Positions 35,621 to 44,686 of a stretch of 64,000 nucleotides of DNA are shown here, one piece after another. Each line of letters opens with the position of its first letter. Position 1 is the stretch's first letter. A model generated the notes under the pieces. The model saw only the letters and a program-made list of their open reading frames with translations, made no database searches and was not told where the DNA came from. The stretch is from Actinomyces oris (GTDB lineage Bacteria; Actinomycetota; Actinomycetes; Actinomycetales; Actinomycetaceae), in contig NZ_CP014232.1 of NCBI RefSeq assembly GCF_001553935.1, positions 868,001 to 932,000 of the forward strand. Reading direction: 5' to 3'. Made by a program: the position numbers and the translations under genes.

Positions 35621-37746
35621 GCACCCACGACACCACGAGACACGCCTCCGGGCAGTCGCAGCACTGCGAGCAGCCCTACGACGGCGCCGACTGCCACTGC
35701 GGCTCAGGAAGCTCCAAGACCCTGGTGGCCGGCGCCCCCCGTGTCGCCCTGGCCGGCGCCCCCAACGCCGGCAAGACCTCCATCTACAACGCCCTGACCG
35801 GCCTGCACGCCAAGACCGGCAACTACCCCGGCGTCACCGTCCAGCGGTCGATGGGAACCTGCAAGGTCGGCGGCAAGACCCTGACCATCGAGGACCTGCC
35901 GGGCGCCTACTCCCTGGACCCGATCAGCCCCGACGAGCAGATCGTCCACGACGTCCTCACCGGGACCTCGACCACGGTCAGCGCCCCGGACGCCCTGGTC
36001 ATCGTCGTCGACGCCACGACCCTGCAGCGCGGCATGAACTTCATCGCCGAGGCCCTCGCCCTGGAGCTGCCCACCTGCCTGGTGGTCACCATGACCGACG
36101 AACTCAGCCGCCGCACGGGTCGGCTCAACGTCGCCGCTCTCGGACAGGCCCTGGGCATCCCGGCCGTGCGAGTCATCGGACACCGCGGCGTCGGCATGCC
36201 TGACCTGCGCGCCCAGCTCGCCCAGGTCGAGAACTGGCAGCGCACCCCGCTGCCGCCGCCCACCGACCCCGACGAGATCACCTCCTGGGCCGACTCGGTG
36301 CTGGCCGCGGCGGACTACCAGGCGCCCCAGAACGACCAGATCACCTCTGCCGTGGACAAGGTCCTGCTGCGCCCCATCCCCGGCACCATCGTGTTCTTCA
36401 CGATCATGTTCCTCTTCTTCCAGGCGATCTTCACCTGGGCGGCCCCCTTCCAGGACGCCGTCGAAGGAGGTTTCGGGTATCTGGGGCAGCTGGTGCACGG
36501 CTGGCTCGATGAGTCCCATCCGCTCATCGCCGGGCTCCTGGGCGACGGCATCATCGGGGGTGTGGGCGCCGTGCTCACCTTCATCCCCCAGATCATCATC
36601 ATGTTCCTCATCATCTCCGTCCTGGAGGGCGTGGGGTACATGTCGCGTGCCGCCTTCCTCATGGACAAGGTCATGAGTATCGCCGGCCTGGAGGGGCGGG
36701 CCTTCGTGGCCCTGCTGTCCTCGCTGGCCTGCGCGATCCCCGGGATCATGGCCACCCGCACGCTGCCCTCCACGAAGGACCGGGTGGCCACGATGCTGGC
36801 CGCCCCCCTCATGACCTGCTCGGCCCGCCTGCCCGTCTACGTCATCATGATCTCCTTGACGGTCGACGGCGACGCCAAGGTCGGCCCCTTCGGGACGCGC
36901 GGTGTGGTCATGTTCGCCCTCTACCTGCTGGGCGCGGTCTCCGCGATGGCGGCCGCCTGGGTGGTCAAGCAGCTCACCGACCGCGGCGGGGTGCTGCTGC
37001 CCTTCTACATGGAGATGCCGCCCTACCGCATGCCCCGCCTGCGCACCGTCTTCATCATGGTGTGGGACGCCTGCAAGGGCTTCCTGAAGAAGGCCGGCAC
37101 GATCATCACCCTGACCACCGTCATCCTGTGGGTGCTGCTCAACGTCCCCATGCGCTCGGACGCCCAGTTCGAGGCCTTCTGCGCCTCCGACAAGCAGTGC
37201 GCCGCCATCGCGGCGGCCGTGGACAAGCCGGAGTCCTCCACCGTCAAGGGCGATGACGGTCAGGTCATCACCGACGCCGAGGAGCTCGGCAAGCTGTTGG
37301 ATGCCCAGAAGACCTCCTACACGATGGACAACTCCTGGGCGGCCAAGGGGGGCAAGGTGGTCCAGCCGGTCTTCGAGCCCCTGGGCTTCGACTGGCGCAT
37401 CAATGTCGCCACCCTGTCCTCGCTGGCGGCGCGCGAGACCTTCGTGGCCACCCTGGGACAGATCGCCGCCGCCGAGGACCCCGAGGACCCCGGCGCCCAC
37501 CTGGCCACGATGACCTACCAGCAGGACACCCTGACCAACAAGGCCGGTGACCAGCTGTTCAACCCGGCCACCGTCATCGCGATCCTCGTGTTCTTCGTCT
37601 ACGCCCTGCAGTGCATGGCCACGGCCGGTGCGATGCGCCGCGAGACCGGCACCTGGAAGTGGCCGGTCATCGCCTTCACCTACATGTTCGTCATGGCCTG
37701 GGTCATGGCGGCGCTCAGCCGCGCACTCGTGGCCGCCTTCATGTAG
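35617..37746 (+). CDS. feoB: FeoB ferrous iron transporter, copy 1
   Basis: A 709-residue membrane transporter. An N-terminal Cys-containing head (DCHCGSGSSK) precedes the G domain: GAPNAGKTS (G1), YPGVT (G2) and DLPGAYSL (G3). At G4 the family NxxD is TMTD, so the Asn is Thr. Two Gate motifs and about ten helices follow, including CAIPGIMATRT and CSARLPVYV with the conserved Cys. A hydrophilic segment of about 70 residues interrupts the C-terminal part. The GTG start overlaps feoA1 (GTGA). It is nearly a twin of the second copy downstream. Confidence 0.95.
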   Translation: MSTHDTTRHASGQSQHCEQPYDGADCHCGSGSSKTLVAGAPRVALAGAPNAGKTSIYNALTGLHAKTGNYPGVTVQRSMGTCKVGGKTLTIEDLPGAYSLDPISPDEQIVHDVLTGTSTTVSAPDALVIVVDATTLQRGMNFIAEALALELPTCLVVTMTDELSRRTGRLNVAALGQALGIPAVRVIGHRGVGMPDLRAQLAQVENWQRTPLPPPTDPDEITSWADSVLAAADYQAPQNDQITSAVDKVLLRPIPGTIVFFTIMFLFFQAIFTWAAPFQDAVEGGFGYLGQLVHGWLDESHPLIAGLLGDGIIGGVGAVLTFIPQIIIMFLIISVLEGVGYMSRAAFLMDKVMSIAGLEGRAFVALLSSLACAIPGIMATRTLPSTKDRVATMLAAPLMTCSARLPVYVIMISLTVDGDAKVGPFGTRGVVMFALYLLGAVSAMAAAWVVKQLTDRGGVLLPFYMEMPPYRMPRLRTVFIMVWDACKGFLKKAGTIITLTTVILWVLLNVPMRSDAQFEAFCASDKQCAAIAAAVDKPESSTVKGDDGQVITDAEELGKLLDAQKTSYTMDNSWAAKGGKVVQPVFEPLGFDWRINVATLSSLAARETFVATLGQIAAAEDPEDPGAHLATMTYQQDTLTNKAGDQLFNPATVIAILVFFVYALQCMATAGAMRRETGTWKWPVIAFTYMFVMAWVMAALSRALVAAFM

Positions 37747-37775
37747 GTGGAGCAGAATGAAGCAGTGACCACGAC

Positions 37776-37801
37776 GGTGCCCCCGCGACGGCGGGGGCAC
37801 C
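37776..37801 (+). terminator. Hairpin between feoB1 and nfu
   Basis: GGTGCCCCCG pairs with CGGGGGCACC around a six-base loop. No T run follows, so it may be a partial terminator or an mRNA-stabilising structure that sets the nfu level. Confidence 0.5.
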
Positions 37802-37828
37802 CCGGACATCAGGAAAGGTGAAGCGACC

Positions 37829-38365
37829 GTGCCCGTCGTTCCCACGCACCCGACAACCACGCCGGACCCCGACGTGCTGCGGTGGGTCATTCCCGACGGC
37901 CTGCTGCCCTTTACCGGGGAGGTCGCCCACGCCCCGGCGCTTCTCCAACAGCTCCTGGATGATGGCACCCTGCGCTCGGTGAGAGTCGACGGCGGCGGGG
38001 TGCTCACCCTCCTGGGCACCGGCCACGACTGGCGCACGGAGGGGGCCCGAGTGCGATCCGCCCTGGTGGACGCCCTGGGCGCCCCGAAGTCGTGGAGGGG
38101 TGCCGACACCGCCCACGCCTCCGGCCCCGACGACGCCCTGGAGGCGGCCGCCCGGCAGATCGCCGACGGTTCCCTGGGGACCTTCGTTAACAGCCACGGG
38201 GGCGCGCTCGTGGTACACTCGGTGCGCGACGGCGTCGTCGAGATCGCCATGGAGGGCGCCTGCGACCACTGCCCGGCCGCGGAGATCACGATGCACGCGC
38301 GCTTCGAGCACCTGCTGCGGCGCCGGTGCCCCTGGCTGGTCGAGGTCCGCCGGATCGACGAGTAG
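37829..38365 (+). CDS. NifU/Nfu-type iron-sulfur scaffold protein
   Basis: A 178-residue protein whose C-terminal half is a NifU-like domain with CDHC (GACDHCPAAE) for a transient Fe-S cluster. The N-terminal half resembles a degenerate Nfu head and lacks cysteines. It probably delivers clusters to client proteins. It follows feoB1 after 82 bases with its own site (AGGAAAGGTGAAG), so iron import and cluster assembly are linked in one unit. The GTG start is set by that site. Confidence 0.88.
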   Translation: MPVVPTHPTTTPDPDVLRWVIPDGLLPFTGEVAHAPALLQQLLDDGTLRSVRVDGGGVLTLLGTGHDWRTEGARVRSALVDALGAPKSWRGADTAHASGPDDALEAAARQIADGSLGTFVNSHGGALVVHSVRDGVVEIAMEGACDHCPAAEITMHARFEHLLRRRCPWLVEVRRIDE

Positions 38366-38518
38366 CCCCTCCCGAGAGCAGCCCGCCGTCGAGCCGGGCA
38401 TTTTTCGCAAACTCCGCCATTTTTCCGCCCGGCTACGCGAGGAGCGCCCCGCTCTTCACGTTGCGGGACGTGGACCCCACCCCCTGATCTGTGTCGGTGG
38501 CACCCCAAAAACCTGACG

Positions 38519-38541
38519 GTAGTTAAGCCTTACCTTAGACT
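38519..38541 (+). promoter_or_regulatory. DtxR/IdeR box and -10 element upstream of feoA2
   Basis: The 19 bases at 38519-38537 (GTAGTTAAGCCTTACCTTA) match the DtxR consensus TTAGGTTAGCCTAACCTAA at 14 positions by direct comparison. TAGACT at 38536-38541 overlaps its end as a -10 element. Iron-dependent repression of feoAB2 is the natural reading. Confidence 0.65.
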
Positions 38542-38613
38542 GTCGTCGTCGATGTGCTGCCCCGCATCGCGACCGAGAACAGACTCAAGGATCCGAGGAA
38601 CTCCGAGGTCAAC

Positions 38614-38991
38614 ATGGCGACTGCAGTCCCACACCACCGCACGACGCCGCCCGCAGGCACCGGCGGCGCCCCCTCTTCCGCCCACCCATCTCTGTCCGAT
38701 CTGCGTCTGGGGACCAGCGGCCGGGTCGTCGGCCTGCAGGAGGACACGGCCGACGATCCCATCGCCAAGCGGCTGAGCAACCTGGGCTTCGTGCCCGGCC
38801 GGACCGTGACGCCCCTGCGCCGCGCCCCGCTGGGTGACCCGGTGGTCTACCGCGTCGCCGACTACGAGCTGTGCCTGCGCCGCCACGAGGCCCGCATGGT
38901 TCACGTCGAGGTCCTCACCGAGGCCGACGTCGTCGAACCCCTCACCGGGCAGCGGGCCGACACTACCGACCGTGAGGAGCAGCGCCCATGA
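38614..38991 (+). CDS. feoA: FeoA ferrous iron transport accessory protein, copy 2
   Basis: A 125-residue FeoA closely related to copy 1, sharing NLGFVPGR, TPLRRAPLGDPVVYRV and DYELCLRR. The N-terminal head (MATAVPHHRTTPP) parallels that of copy 1, supporting the choice of ATG at 38614 with GAGGT upstream. It overlaps feoB2 by four bases. A DtxR-like box 75 bases upstream suggests iron repression. Confidence 0.93.
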   Translation: MATAVPHHRTTPPAGTGGAPSSAHPSLSDLRLGTSGRVVGLQEDTADDPIAKRLSNLGFVPGRTVTPLRRAPLGDPVVYRVADYELCLRRHEARMVHVEVLTEADVVEPLTGQRADTTDREEQRP

Positions 38992-41087
38992 GTGACCACT
39001 GCGCAGCCTCCGAGGTCCCCGGCGCCCCCGACTGCCACTGCGGGTCCTCCAGCTCCAAGACCCTGGTGTCCGGCGCCCTGAGGGTCGCCCTGGCCGGCGC
39101 CCCCAACGCCGGCAAGACCTCCATCTACAACGCCCTGACCGGTCTGCACGCCAAGACCGGCAACTACCCCGGCGTCACCGTGGCGCGGTCGCTGGGGACC
39201 TGCCAGATCGGCGAGACCAGCCTGACCATCGAGGACCTGCCGGGCGCCTACTCCCTGAACCCGATCAGCCCCGACGAGCAGGTGGTGCGTGACGTCCTCA
39301 CCGACGCCTCACAGAGCATCACCGTGCCCGACGCCCTCGTGGTCGTCGTCGACGCCACGACGCTACGGCGCGGGCTGAACTTCGTCGCTGAGGCCCTCGC
39401 CCTGGAGCTGCCCACCTGCCTGGTGGTCACCATGACCGACGAGCTCACGCGGCGCGCCGGGCGCCTGGACGTGGCGGCCCTCGGGCAGGCCCTGGGGATC
39501 CCGGCGGTGCGGGTGGTCGGCAACCGCAGCATCGGCATCCCCGAGCTGCGCGAGCGCCTCACCGAGCTCTCCTCCTGGCAGCGCCCACCGCTGCCCGCGC
39601 CGACGGAGCCCACCGAGGTGGCCTCCTGGGCCGACTCCATCCTGGAGGCCGCCGACTACCAGGCACCCCAGCAGGACCGCATCACGACCGCCGTCGATAA
39701 GGTCCTGCTCAACCCCGTCCTGGGATCCCTGGTGTTCTTCGCCATCATGTACATCTTCTTCCAGGCGATCTTCACCTGGGCGGCACCTTTCCAGGACGCC
39801 GTCGAGGGAGGTTTCGGGTACCTGGGGAAGCTGGTGCACGGCTGGCTCGACGAGTCCCACCCGCTGCTGGCCGGGCTCCTGGGGGACGGTCTCATCGGGG
39901 GTGTGGGCTCGGTGCTCACCTTCGTGCCCCAGATCATCATCATGTTCCTCATCATCGCCTTCCTCGAAGGCGTGGGGTACATGTCGCGCGCCGCCTTCCT
40001 CATGGACCGGATCATGAGTCGGGCCGGACTGGAGGGGCGGGCCTTCGTGGCACTGCTGTCGTCCTTCGCCTGCGCGATCCCCGGGATCATGGCCACTCGC
40101 ACGCTGCCCAGCGCCAAGGACCGGGTGGCCACGATGCTGGCCGCCCCCCTCATGACCTGCTCGGCACGGTTGCCCGTCTACGTCCTGCTCACCTCCATCA
40201 TGGTGCCCGCCGACACGAAGATCGGGCCGCTGAACGCGCGCGGCACCGTCATGTTCGCCCTCTACCTGCTGGGGGCGGTCTCCGCGATGGTGGCCGCCTG
40301 GGTGGTCAAGCGCCTCACCGACCGCGGCGGGGTGCTGCTGCCCTTCTACATGGAGATGCCGCCCTACCGGCTGCCGCGGCCGCGCACGGTTCTCATCATG
40401 GTGTGGGACGCCTGCAAGGGCTTCGTGAAGAAGGCCGGGACCGTCATCGCCCTGACCACGCTCATCCTGTGGGTGCTGCTCAACGTACCGATGCGCTCCG
40501 ATGAGCAGTTCAACGCCCACTGCTCCGCCAGCGCCGAGTGCGCGGCCGTGTCCGCGGCGGTGGAGGACCCGGCGTCGTCGACCATCAAGGGCGATGACGG
40601 GCAGGTCATCACTGATGCCGAGGAGCTCGGCAAGCTGCTGGATGCGCAGAAGACCTCCTACACGATGGACAACTCCTGGGCGGCCGCCATCGGCAAGACG
40701 GTGCAGCCAATCTTCGAGCCCCTGGGCTTCGAGTGGCGCGTCAACGTGGCGATCCTGTCCTCGCTAGCGGCCCGTGAGACCTTCGTGGCCACCATCGGCC
40801 AGATCGCCGCCGCCGAGGACCCCGAGGAGCCCAGTGCGCACCTGGCCACGATGACCTACCAGCAGGACACGCTCACCAACAAGGCCGGCGACCAGCTGTT
40901 CAACCCAGCCACGATCGCGGCGATCCTGGTGTTCTTCGTCTACGCCCTGCAGTGCATGGCCACGGCTGCGGCGATGCGCCGCGAGACCGGCACCTGGAAG
41001 TGGCCGATCATCGCCTACACCTACATGTTCGTCACGGCGTGGATCATGGCGGCCCTCACGAGGGTCATCGTCGCGATGCTCATGTAG
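38988..41087 (+). CDS. feoB: FeoB ferrous iron transporter, copy 2
   Basis: A 699-residue FeoB, near-identical in layout to copy 1: head with DCHCGSSSSK, G1 GAPNAGKTS, G3 DLPGAYSL, Gate helices with CAIPGIMATRT and CSARLPVYV. The G4 position again reads TMTD. Main differences are in the head, the loop after the G domain, and the hydrophilic segment near residues 505-530. The pair arose by tandem duplication of feoAB. The C-terminus is followed by the second 66-bp hairpin element. Confidence 0.95.
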   Translation: MSDHCAASEVPGAPDCHCGSSSSKTLVSGALRVALAGAPNAGKTSIYNALTGLHAKTGNYPGVTVARSLGTCQIGETSLTIEDLPGAYSLNPISPDEQVVRDVLTDASQSITVPDALVVVVDATTLRRGLNFVAEALALELPTCLVVTMTDELTRRAGRLDVAALGQALGIPAVRVVGNRSIGIPELRERLTELSSWQRPPLPAPTEPTEVASWADSILEAADYQAPQQDRITTAVDKVLLNPVLGSLVFFAIMYIFFQAIFTWAAPFQDAVEGGFGYLGKLVHGWLDESHPLLAGLLGDGLIGGVGSVLTFVPQIIIMFLIIAFLEGVGYMSRAAFLMDRIMSRAGLEGRAFVALLSSFACAIPGIMATRTLPSAKDRVATMLAAPLMTCSARLPVYVLLTSIMVPADTKIGPLNARGTVMFALYLLGAVSAMVAAWVVKRLTDRGGVLLPFYMEMPPYRLPRPRTVLIMVWDACKGFVKKAGTVIALTTLILWVLLNVPMRSDEQFNAHCSASAECAAVSAAVEDPASSTIKGDDGQVITDAEELGKLLDAQKTSYTMDNSWAAAIGKTVQPIFEPLGFEWRVNVAILSSLAARETFVATIGQIAAAEDPEEPSAHLATMTYQQDTLTNKAGDQLFNPATIAAILVFFVYALQCMATAAAMRRETGTWKWPIIAYTYMFVTAWIMAALTRVIVAMLM

Positions 41088-41143
41088 GCGGGGTGCGGGG
41101 CGCTGGGCCCCACCCATCCCGCCACTCACCTCCTACCTCCCAC

Positions 41144-41209
41144 ACACTTCGACCGAATCTTCATAATCGACGCGGCTCCGGGTCTTTTTTGAAGATTCGG
41201 TCGAAGTGT
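41144..41209. repeat. 66-bp hairpin element, copy 2
   Basis: Same length, same loop GCGGCTCCGG and same outer ACACTTCGACC as copy 1 at 26926. An inner A-T pair of copy 1 is T-A here (arms GAATCTTC and GAAGATTC), so pairing is kept. Some pairs near the loop are lost. It lies between feoB2 and the NUDIX gene. Confidence 0.85.
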
Positions 41210-41297
41210 TAGGCGAGTGCCGGCACGTGGCAGCCGCCAGCCCCCGCGGCCGCCTCCCACTCCACCCGCTCAGCGGGTGATCGTCTAGGCTCGTGGC

Positions 41298-41798
41298 ATG
41301 GCGACTCCGGAGTTCATCGTCTCCCTGCGACAGAGGATCGGGCACGACATGCTGTGGCTGCCGGGGGTGAGCATCGTCGTCGTCGACGAGGCCGGCCGGC
41401 TCCTGCTGGGTCGGCGCGCCGACAACGGACGCTGGGCGGTGGTCTCCGGCATCCCCGAGCCCGGCGAACAGCCGGCGGTAGCGATCCGGCGCGAATGCCT
41501 GGAGGAGACCGGCGTGGACGTGGAGGTGCTGGCCATTACAAGCGTGACCGCGGGCGAACCCTTCGCCTTTCCCAACGGGGACAACTGCGTCTTCATGGAC
41601 ATCAACTTCGTGGGGCGGGCGAGGCCCGGCAGCGCGGATCGCGCCCACGTGGCCGACGACGAGTCCACACAGGTGGGCTGGTTCGCACCGGACGCGCTGC
41701 CCGAGCCGCTGCTGAGCTCGACCCCCGGACGTATCGAGGCGGCCCTGGCCTGGCTGGCCGACCCGACGTCGGGCGCACGCTTCCACCCGGCGTCCTGA
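41298..41798 (+). CDS. NUDIX hydrolase
   Basis: A 166-residue hydrolase with a complete Nudix box, GX5EX7REUXEEXGU, seen as GIPEPGEQPAVAIRRECLEE followed by TGV. It cleaves a nucleoside diphosphate linked to another group; the substrate is unknown, though the length and LLLGRRADNGRW pattern resemble ADP-ribose or NTP-cleaning members. The ATG follows TAGGCT (41286-41291) by six bases with no ribosome site, so it is likely leaderless. Confidence 0.92.
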   Translation: MATPEFIVSLRQRIGHDMLWLPGVSIVVVDEAGRLLLGRRADNGRWAVVSGIPEPGEQPAVAIRRECLEETGVDVEVLAITSVTAGEPFAFPNGDNCVFMDINFVGRARPGSADRAHVADDESTQVGWFAPDALPEPLLSSTPGRIEAALAWLADPTSGARFHPAS

Positions 41799-41820
41799 GG
41801 CCGGCTGCCTTCGCTCGGCC

Positions 41821-41989
41821 GGGGACATCCGGGGACATCCGGGGACGCCGACGGGGACATTCCGCGCGTCGGGGTGCCGTCTCTTCCGGCCGGGGACAGT
41901 GTGCGCGTGCGGGGACGGGATTGCTGTCCCCGACGGCGTCGAGTGCCCCCAGCTGTGGCGATATGTCCCCGACAGCGTCGGATGTCCCC
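41821..41989 (+). repeat. GGGGACA palindromic repeat, copy C
   Basis: It starts with three tandem GGGGACATCC/GGGGACGCC words, then the main element GGGGACATTCCGCGCG, a central GGGGAC..ATT..GTCCCC hairpin, and ends GGATGTCCCC. Its middle (CCCCCAGCTGTGGCGATATG) resembles copy E. Confidence 0.85.
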
Positions 41990-42017
41990 GGCGCACGAGG
42001 GCGCACAGCGGCTGCAG

Positions 42018-42530
42018 TCAGGCCTCGGGCGCCTCGATGCCGATGCGCCGAAGACCCTCGGCCTGCGCGCTGTTGGGGTCCAGGGGCCTGGCGGCGGTGA
42101 GGACAACGCGCACGCCCTCGGGGGTGGCGACTTCGACCTCGCGGGAGTTCCACGGCGTGATGCGCGGGCCGGTGACGCTGCCCGGTCGGCGCTGCTCGCA
42201 GGCCGCGGCGATCTCATCGATCTGGGACAGGACGCAGGAGAAGCTGACGCTCATCGAAGGGCCGTCGGCCGGGGCGGGCGCCTGCGGCGTCGGCACCAGG
42301 AGGACGTCCTGGAAGGCCCAGCGGCGCAGGTGCACCAGCTGGCCGGGAATGCTGAACAGAGTGAAGAAGCCCAGTGCCTCGGTCCAGAAGTCGACCGAGG
42401 CGTCCAGGTCCGACGTCGGGACGGTGACGAACATCGGCATGCCGTAGATGCCGTGGAAGGGCTCGGGCGGTTGGGCATCCTCGCTGGGCGCGGGCACGGG
42501 GCTCATCTCGAATGCATTGAAGGTGCTCAT
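42018..42530 (-). CDS. VOC-superfamily (glyoxalase/bleomycin-resistance-like) protein
   Basis: A 170-residue protein with a VOC core: MFVTVPTSDLDASVDFWTEA, LGFFTLFSIP, and the second repeat SFSCVLSQIDEIAAACEQ ending with EVATPEGVRVVLT. The family includes dioxygenases, glyoxalases and antibiotic-binding proteins; none is indicated here. Start MSTFNAFEM was preferred because GAGG lies nine bases upstream; ATG at 42545 is an alternative. GGGGACA repeats lie on both sides. Confidence 0.85.
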   Translation of the reverse strand: MSTFNAFEMSPVPAPSEDAQPPEPFHGIYGMPMFVTVPTSDLDASVDFWTEALGFFTLFSIPGQLVHLRRWAFQDVLLVPTPQAPAPADGPSMSVSFSCVLSQIDEIAAACEQRRPGSVTGPRITPWNSREVEVATPEGVRVVLTAARPLDPNSAQAEGLRRIGIEAPEA

Positions 42531-42599
42531 GCGGGGCAGCCTCATCCCTCACGCTACGTGAGGGTCAAGGTGATCCGCGTTGCTGTTGGCTCCGCTGTC

Positions 42600-42748
42600 G
42601 GGGACATCGACGGGGACATTCCGCGCGGCGGGGCGCGGGCTCTTCCGGACGGGGACAGCCCACGCGTGCGGGGACGAGTTTCCTGTCCCCGCACGCGTCG
42701 ATGGCACCCGCCGGCGGCAAAGTGTCCCCGACGGCGTCGAATGCCCCC
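42600..42748 (+). repeat. GGGGACA palindromic repeat, copy D
   Basis: Starts GGGGACATCGACGGGGACATTC. The central hairpin has perfect 13-base arms (CGCGTGCGGGGAC and complement). It ends GTCGAATGCCCCC. The segment GATGGCACCCGCCGGCGGCA is shared with copy F. Confidence 0.85.
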
Positions 42749-42784
42749 GGCCGCGACAGCACATCTCTGTCATCAGCAACGCCG

Positions 42785-43429
42785 TCAGAACGGAGCCATC
42801 GCGGAGACGACGAGGTTGCTGCGCGGCAGCGGCTCGCGGCGAGCCAGCGCCCGGCACCAGTCGTCAGTGGTGGCCACCGCCGCCCAGTTGGAGTGCAGCA
42901 GCGCCATGAGCGTGGTGTGCACCGTGCGCGCATCCGCCTTGCCGGCGCAGTTGCGCAGGTTGATGGCACCGACGGCGTCAGAGAGCACCTCTGTGGCCAG
43001 GCCGATCGTCTCTCCCCAGGCCGCTGAGGCCAGGACGCAGTTATTCACCATGAAGCCGACGAGCGTCACGGTATTGACCCCCTGCTCGTGCAGCCATGCG
43101 GCGAGGTCGGTTCCCGCGTAGATCGACCCGTGGTGCTTGACGACGCTTTTCCACTGCGGGGTCCGTCGGCGCTCAATGCTCGGGCAGAGCTCGAAGCCCT
43201 TCCCACCGGGGGCGAAGATGGTGCCGCCGGGCGGGCCGGCGTGCTGCACGCAGACCACGGGGAGTCCGGCGCTCTCGGCAGCGTCGAGCACCCGCTCGAT
43301 CTGCTCCATGCAGTCGCGCAGGCGCGGGTAGCGGATGCGCAGCGGCAGACGGGCGTACTCATTCTGTACGTCGATAAGGACCAGGGCCCTGCGCGGGGCG
43401 GTTAGGTCCGGTTCATCACGATCAGTCAC
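42785..43429 (-). CDS. Isochorismatase-like cysteine hydrolase
   Basis: A 214-residue hydrolase with the family triad: Asp in LVLIDVQNEY, Lys in QWKSVVKHH and Cys in FMVNNCVLASA, with the usual cis-peptide region before the Cys. Relatives hydrolyse isochorismate, nicotinamide or carbamoyl compounds. GTG at 43429 has GGAGG seven bases upstream and is preferred to upstream ATGs. It is divergent from a GlxA-type regulator, the common partner of such hydrolases, which probably controls it. Confidence 0.9.
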   Translation of the reverse strand: MTDRDEPDLTAPRRALVLIDVQNEYARLPLRIRYPRLRDCMEQIERVLDAAESAGLPVVCVQHAGPPGGTIFAPGGKGFELCPSIERRRTPQWKSVVKHHGSIYAGTDLAAWLHEQGVNTVTLVGFMVNNCVLASAAWGETIGLATEVLSDAVGAINLRNCAGKADARTVHTTLMALLHSNWAAVATTDDWCRALARREPLPRSNLVVSAMAPF

Positions 43430-43597
43430 GGTGCCTCCAAACATGCGCGCCGTGGCGCGGCGGTTGCGTGGTGACACTCAGGATGTGCGATCGGACTGGC
43501 ACCCACCAGTGGCGCATATGCTACGTAGCGATGGTTTCACGCCAGCTGTTGAGGGATACCTGTTCGGCGCAAGGCAGGACGTGCTCAGGGAGGTCTC

Positions 43598-44644
43598 ATG
43601 CATATCGCCGTCTACGCCTTCGACGGCATCACCATGTTCCACCTGTCGATCCCCCAGATGGTCTTCGACACCGTGAGCCGGCTGGGTCTTGCTAACTGGC
43701 AGGTCTCGCTATTCACCACCACCTCCGAGTCGGTGACACCCCCACAGGAGGCCGCGGCTCCCGCGGAAGGTGCGGACCCACCGCCATCCACCGCGCCATC
43801 ACACACCACCGCCATCCGCACCTCAGAGGGCTACATCCTTGGCGGTCTGGGAGGTCCGGAGCTGGCGAACGAGGCCGACGTCGTCGTAGTCCCGGCCTGG
43901 TTCTCCGACGGCCGCCCCGCCGGGGAGGAGCTGTGCTCACTCCTGAAGACCGCACATGCGCGGGGAGCCTGCATCGTCGGCCTGTGCCTGGGGGCGATCC
44001 CCTTGGCCGAGACCGGTCTCATCGGCGGGCGCCGAGCGGTGACGCACTGGCAGGCCTTCGAGCCGATGGCGCGCGAGCATCCGGAGATCGCGCTGGAGGA
44101 GTCGGTCCTCTACGTGGACCATGGCGATGTTCTGACCTCGGCGGGTGCGGCGTCGGGCCTGGACGCCTGCCTCCACCTGGTACGCACGCACCTGGGGGCA
44201 CAGGCCGCCAACGAGGTCGCACGCCAGCTCGTCATCGCACCGCATCGCGAAGGCGGGCAGGCACAGTACATCAAGCGGCCGGTGCCGCCGCGCGCCGACA
44301 ACGACCCGATCGGCAGCACGGTGGCCTGGGCACTGGAGCACCTGGGCGAGCCGCTACCCGTGGAACGGCTGGCGAGGACGGCACAGATGAGCACCCGTTC
44401 CTTCATCCGTGCCTTCCGGGAGTCGACCGGCATCGCGCCTGCGGCATGGGTGCGCGCGCAGCGGGTGCGCGAGGCCCAGCGCCTTCTGGAGAGCACAGAC
44501 CTGGCGGTCGAGCAGGTGGCCCCGAGCTGCGGCTTCGGCAGCGCCGTCACTATGCGCCAGGCCTTCGCCCGGATACTGAGCACGACGCCGTCGGCCTACC
44601 GACGCCGGTTCCGCACTGTTTCTCCCGATCCCGCCACGATGTGA
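43598..44644 (+). CDS. GlxA-family regulator (DJ-1/PfpI domain plus AraC helix-turn-helix)
   Basis: A 348-residue regulator. Residues 1 to about 215 form a DJ-1/PfpI sensor domain with the elbow VGLCLGAIPLAETG and ALTHW-type motif (AVTHWQAFEP). Residues about 240-340 form an AraC DNA-binding domain with two helix-turn-helices (VERLARTAQMSTRSFIRAF; VEQVAPSCGFGSAVTMRQAF). A Pro/Ala-rich insertion sits near residues 50-70. The site CAGGGAGG fixes the start. It probably controls the divergent cysteine hydrolase in response to a small metabolite. Confidence 0.92.
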   Translation: MHIAVYAFDGITMFHLSIPQMVFDTVSRLGLANWQVSLFTTTSESVTPPQEAAAPAEGADPPPSTAPSHTTAIRTSEGYILGGLGGPELANEADVVVVPAWFSDGRPAGEELCSLLKTAHARGACIVGLCLGAIPLAETGLIGGRRAVTHWQAFEPMAREHPEIALEESVLYVDHGDVLTSAGAASGLDACLHLVRTHLGAQAANEVARQLVIAPHREGGQAQYIKRPVPPRADNDPIGSTVAWALEHLGEPLPVERLARTAQMSTRSFIRAFRESTGIAPAAWVRAQRVREAQRLLESTDLAVEQVAPSCGFGSAVTMRQAFARILSTTPSAYRRRFRTVSPDPATM

Positions 44645-44686
44645 GGCCACACTGACATCCGAGGCCGCACCACCGGCGACATCGAT

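Noticed and set aside
35704..38508. A very long open frame antisense to feoB1 and nfu
   Set aside because: It mirrors the codon structure of feoB1 in a GC-rich genome, has no family motifs and lacks a ribosome site.
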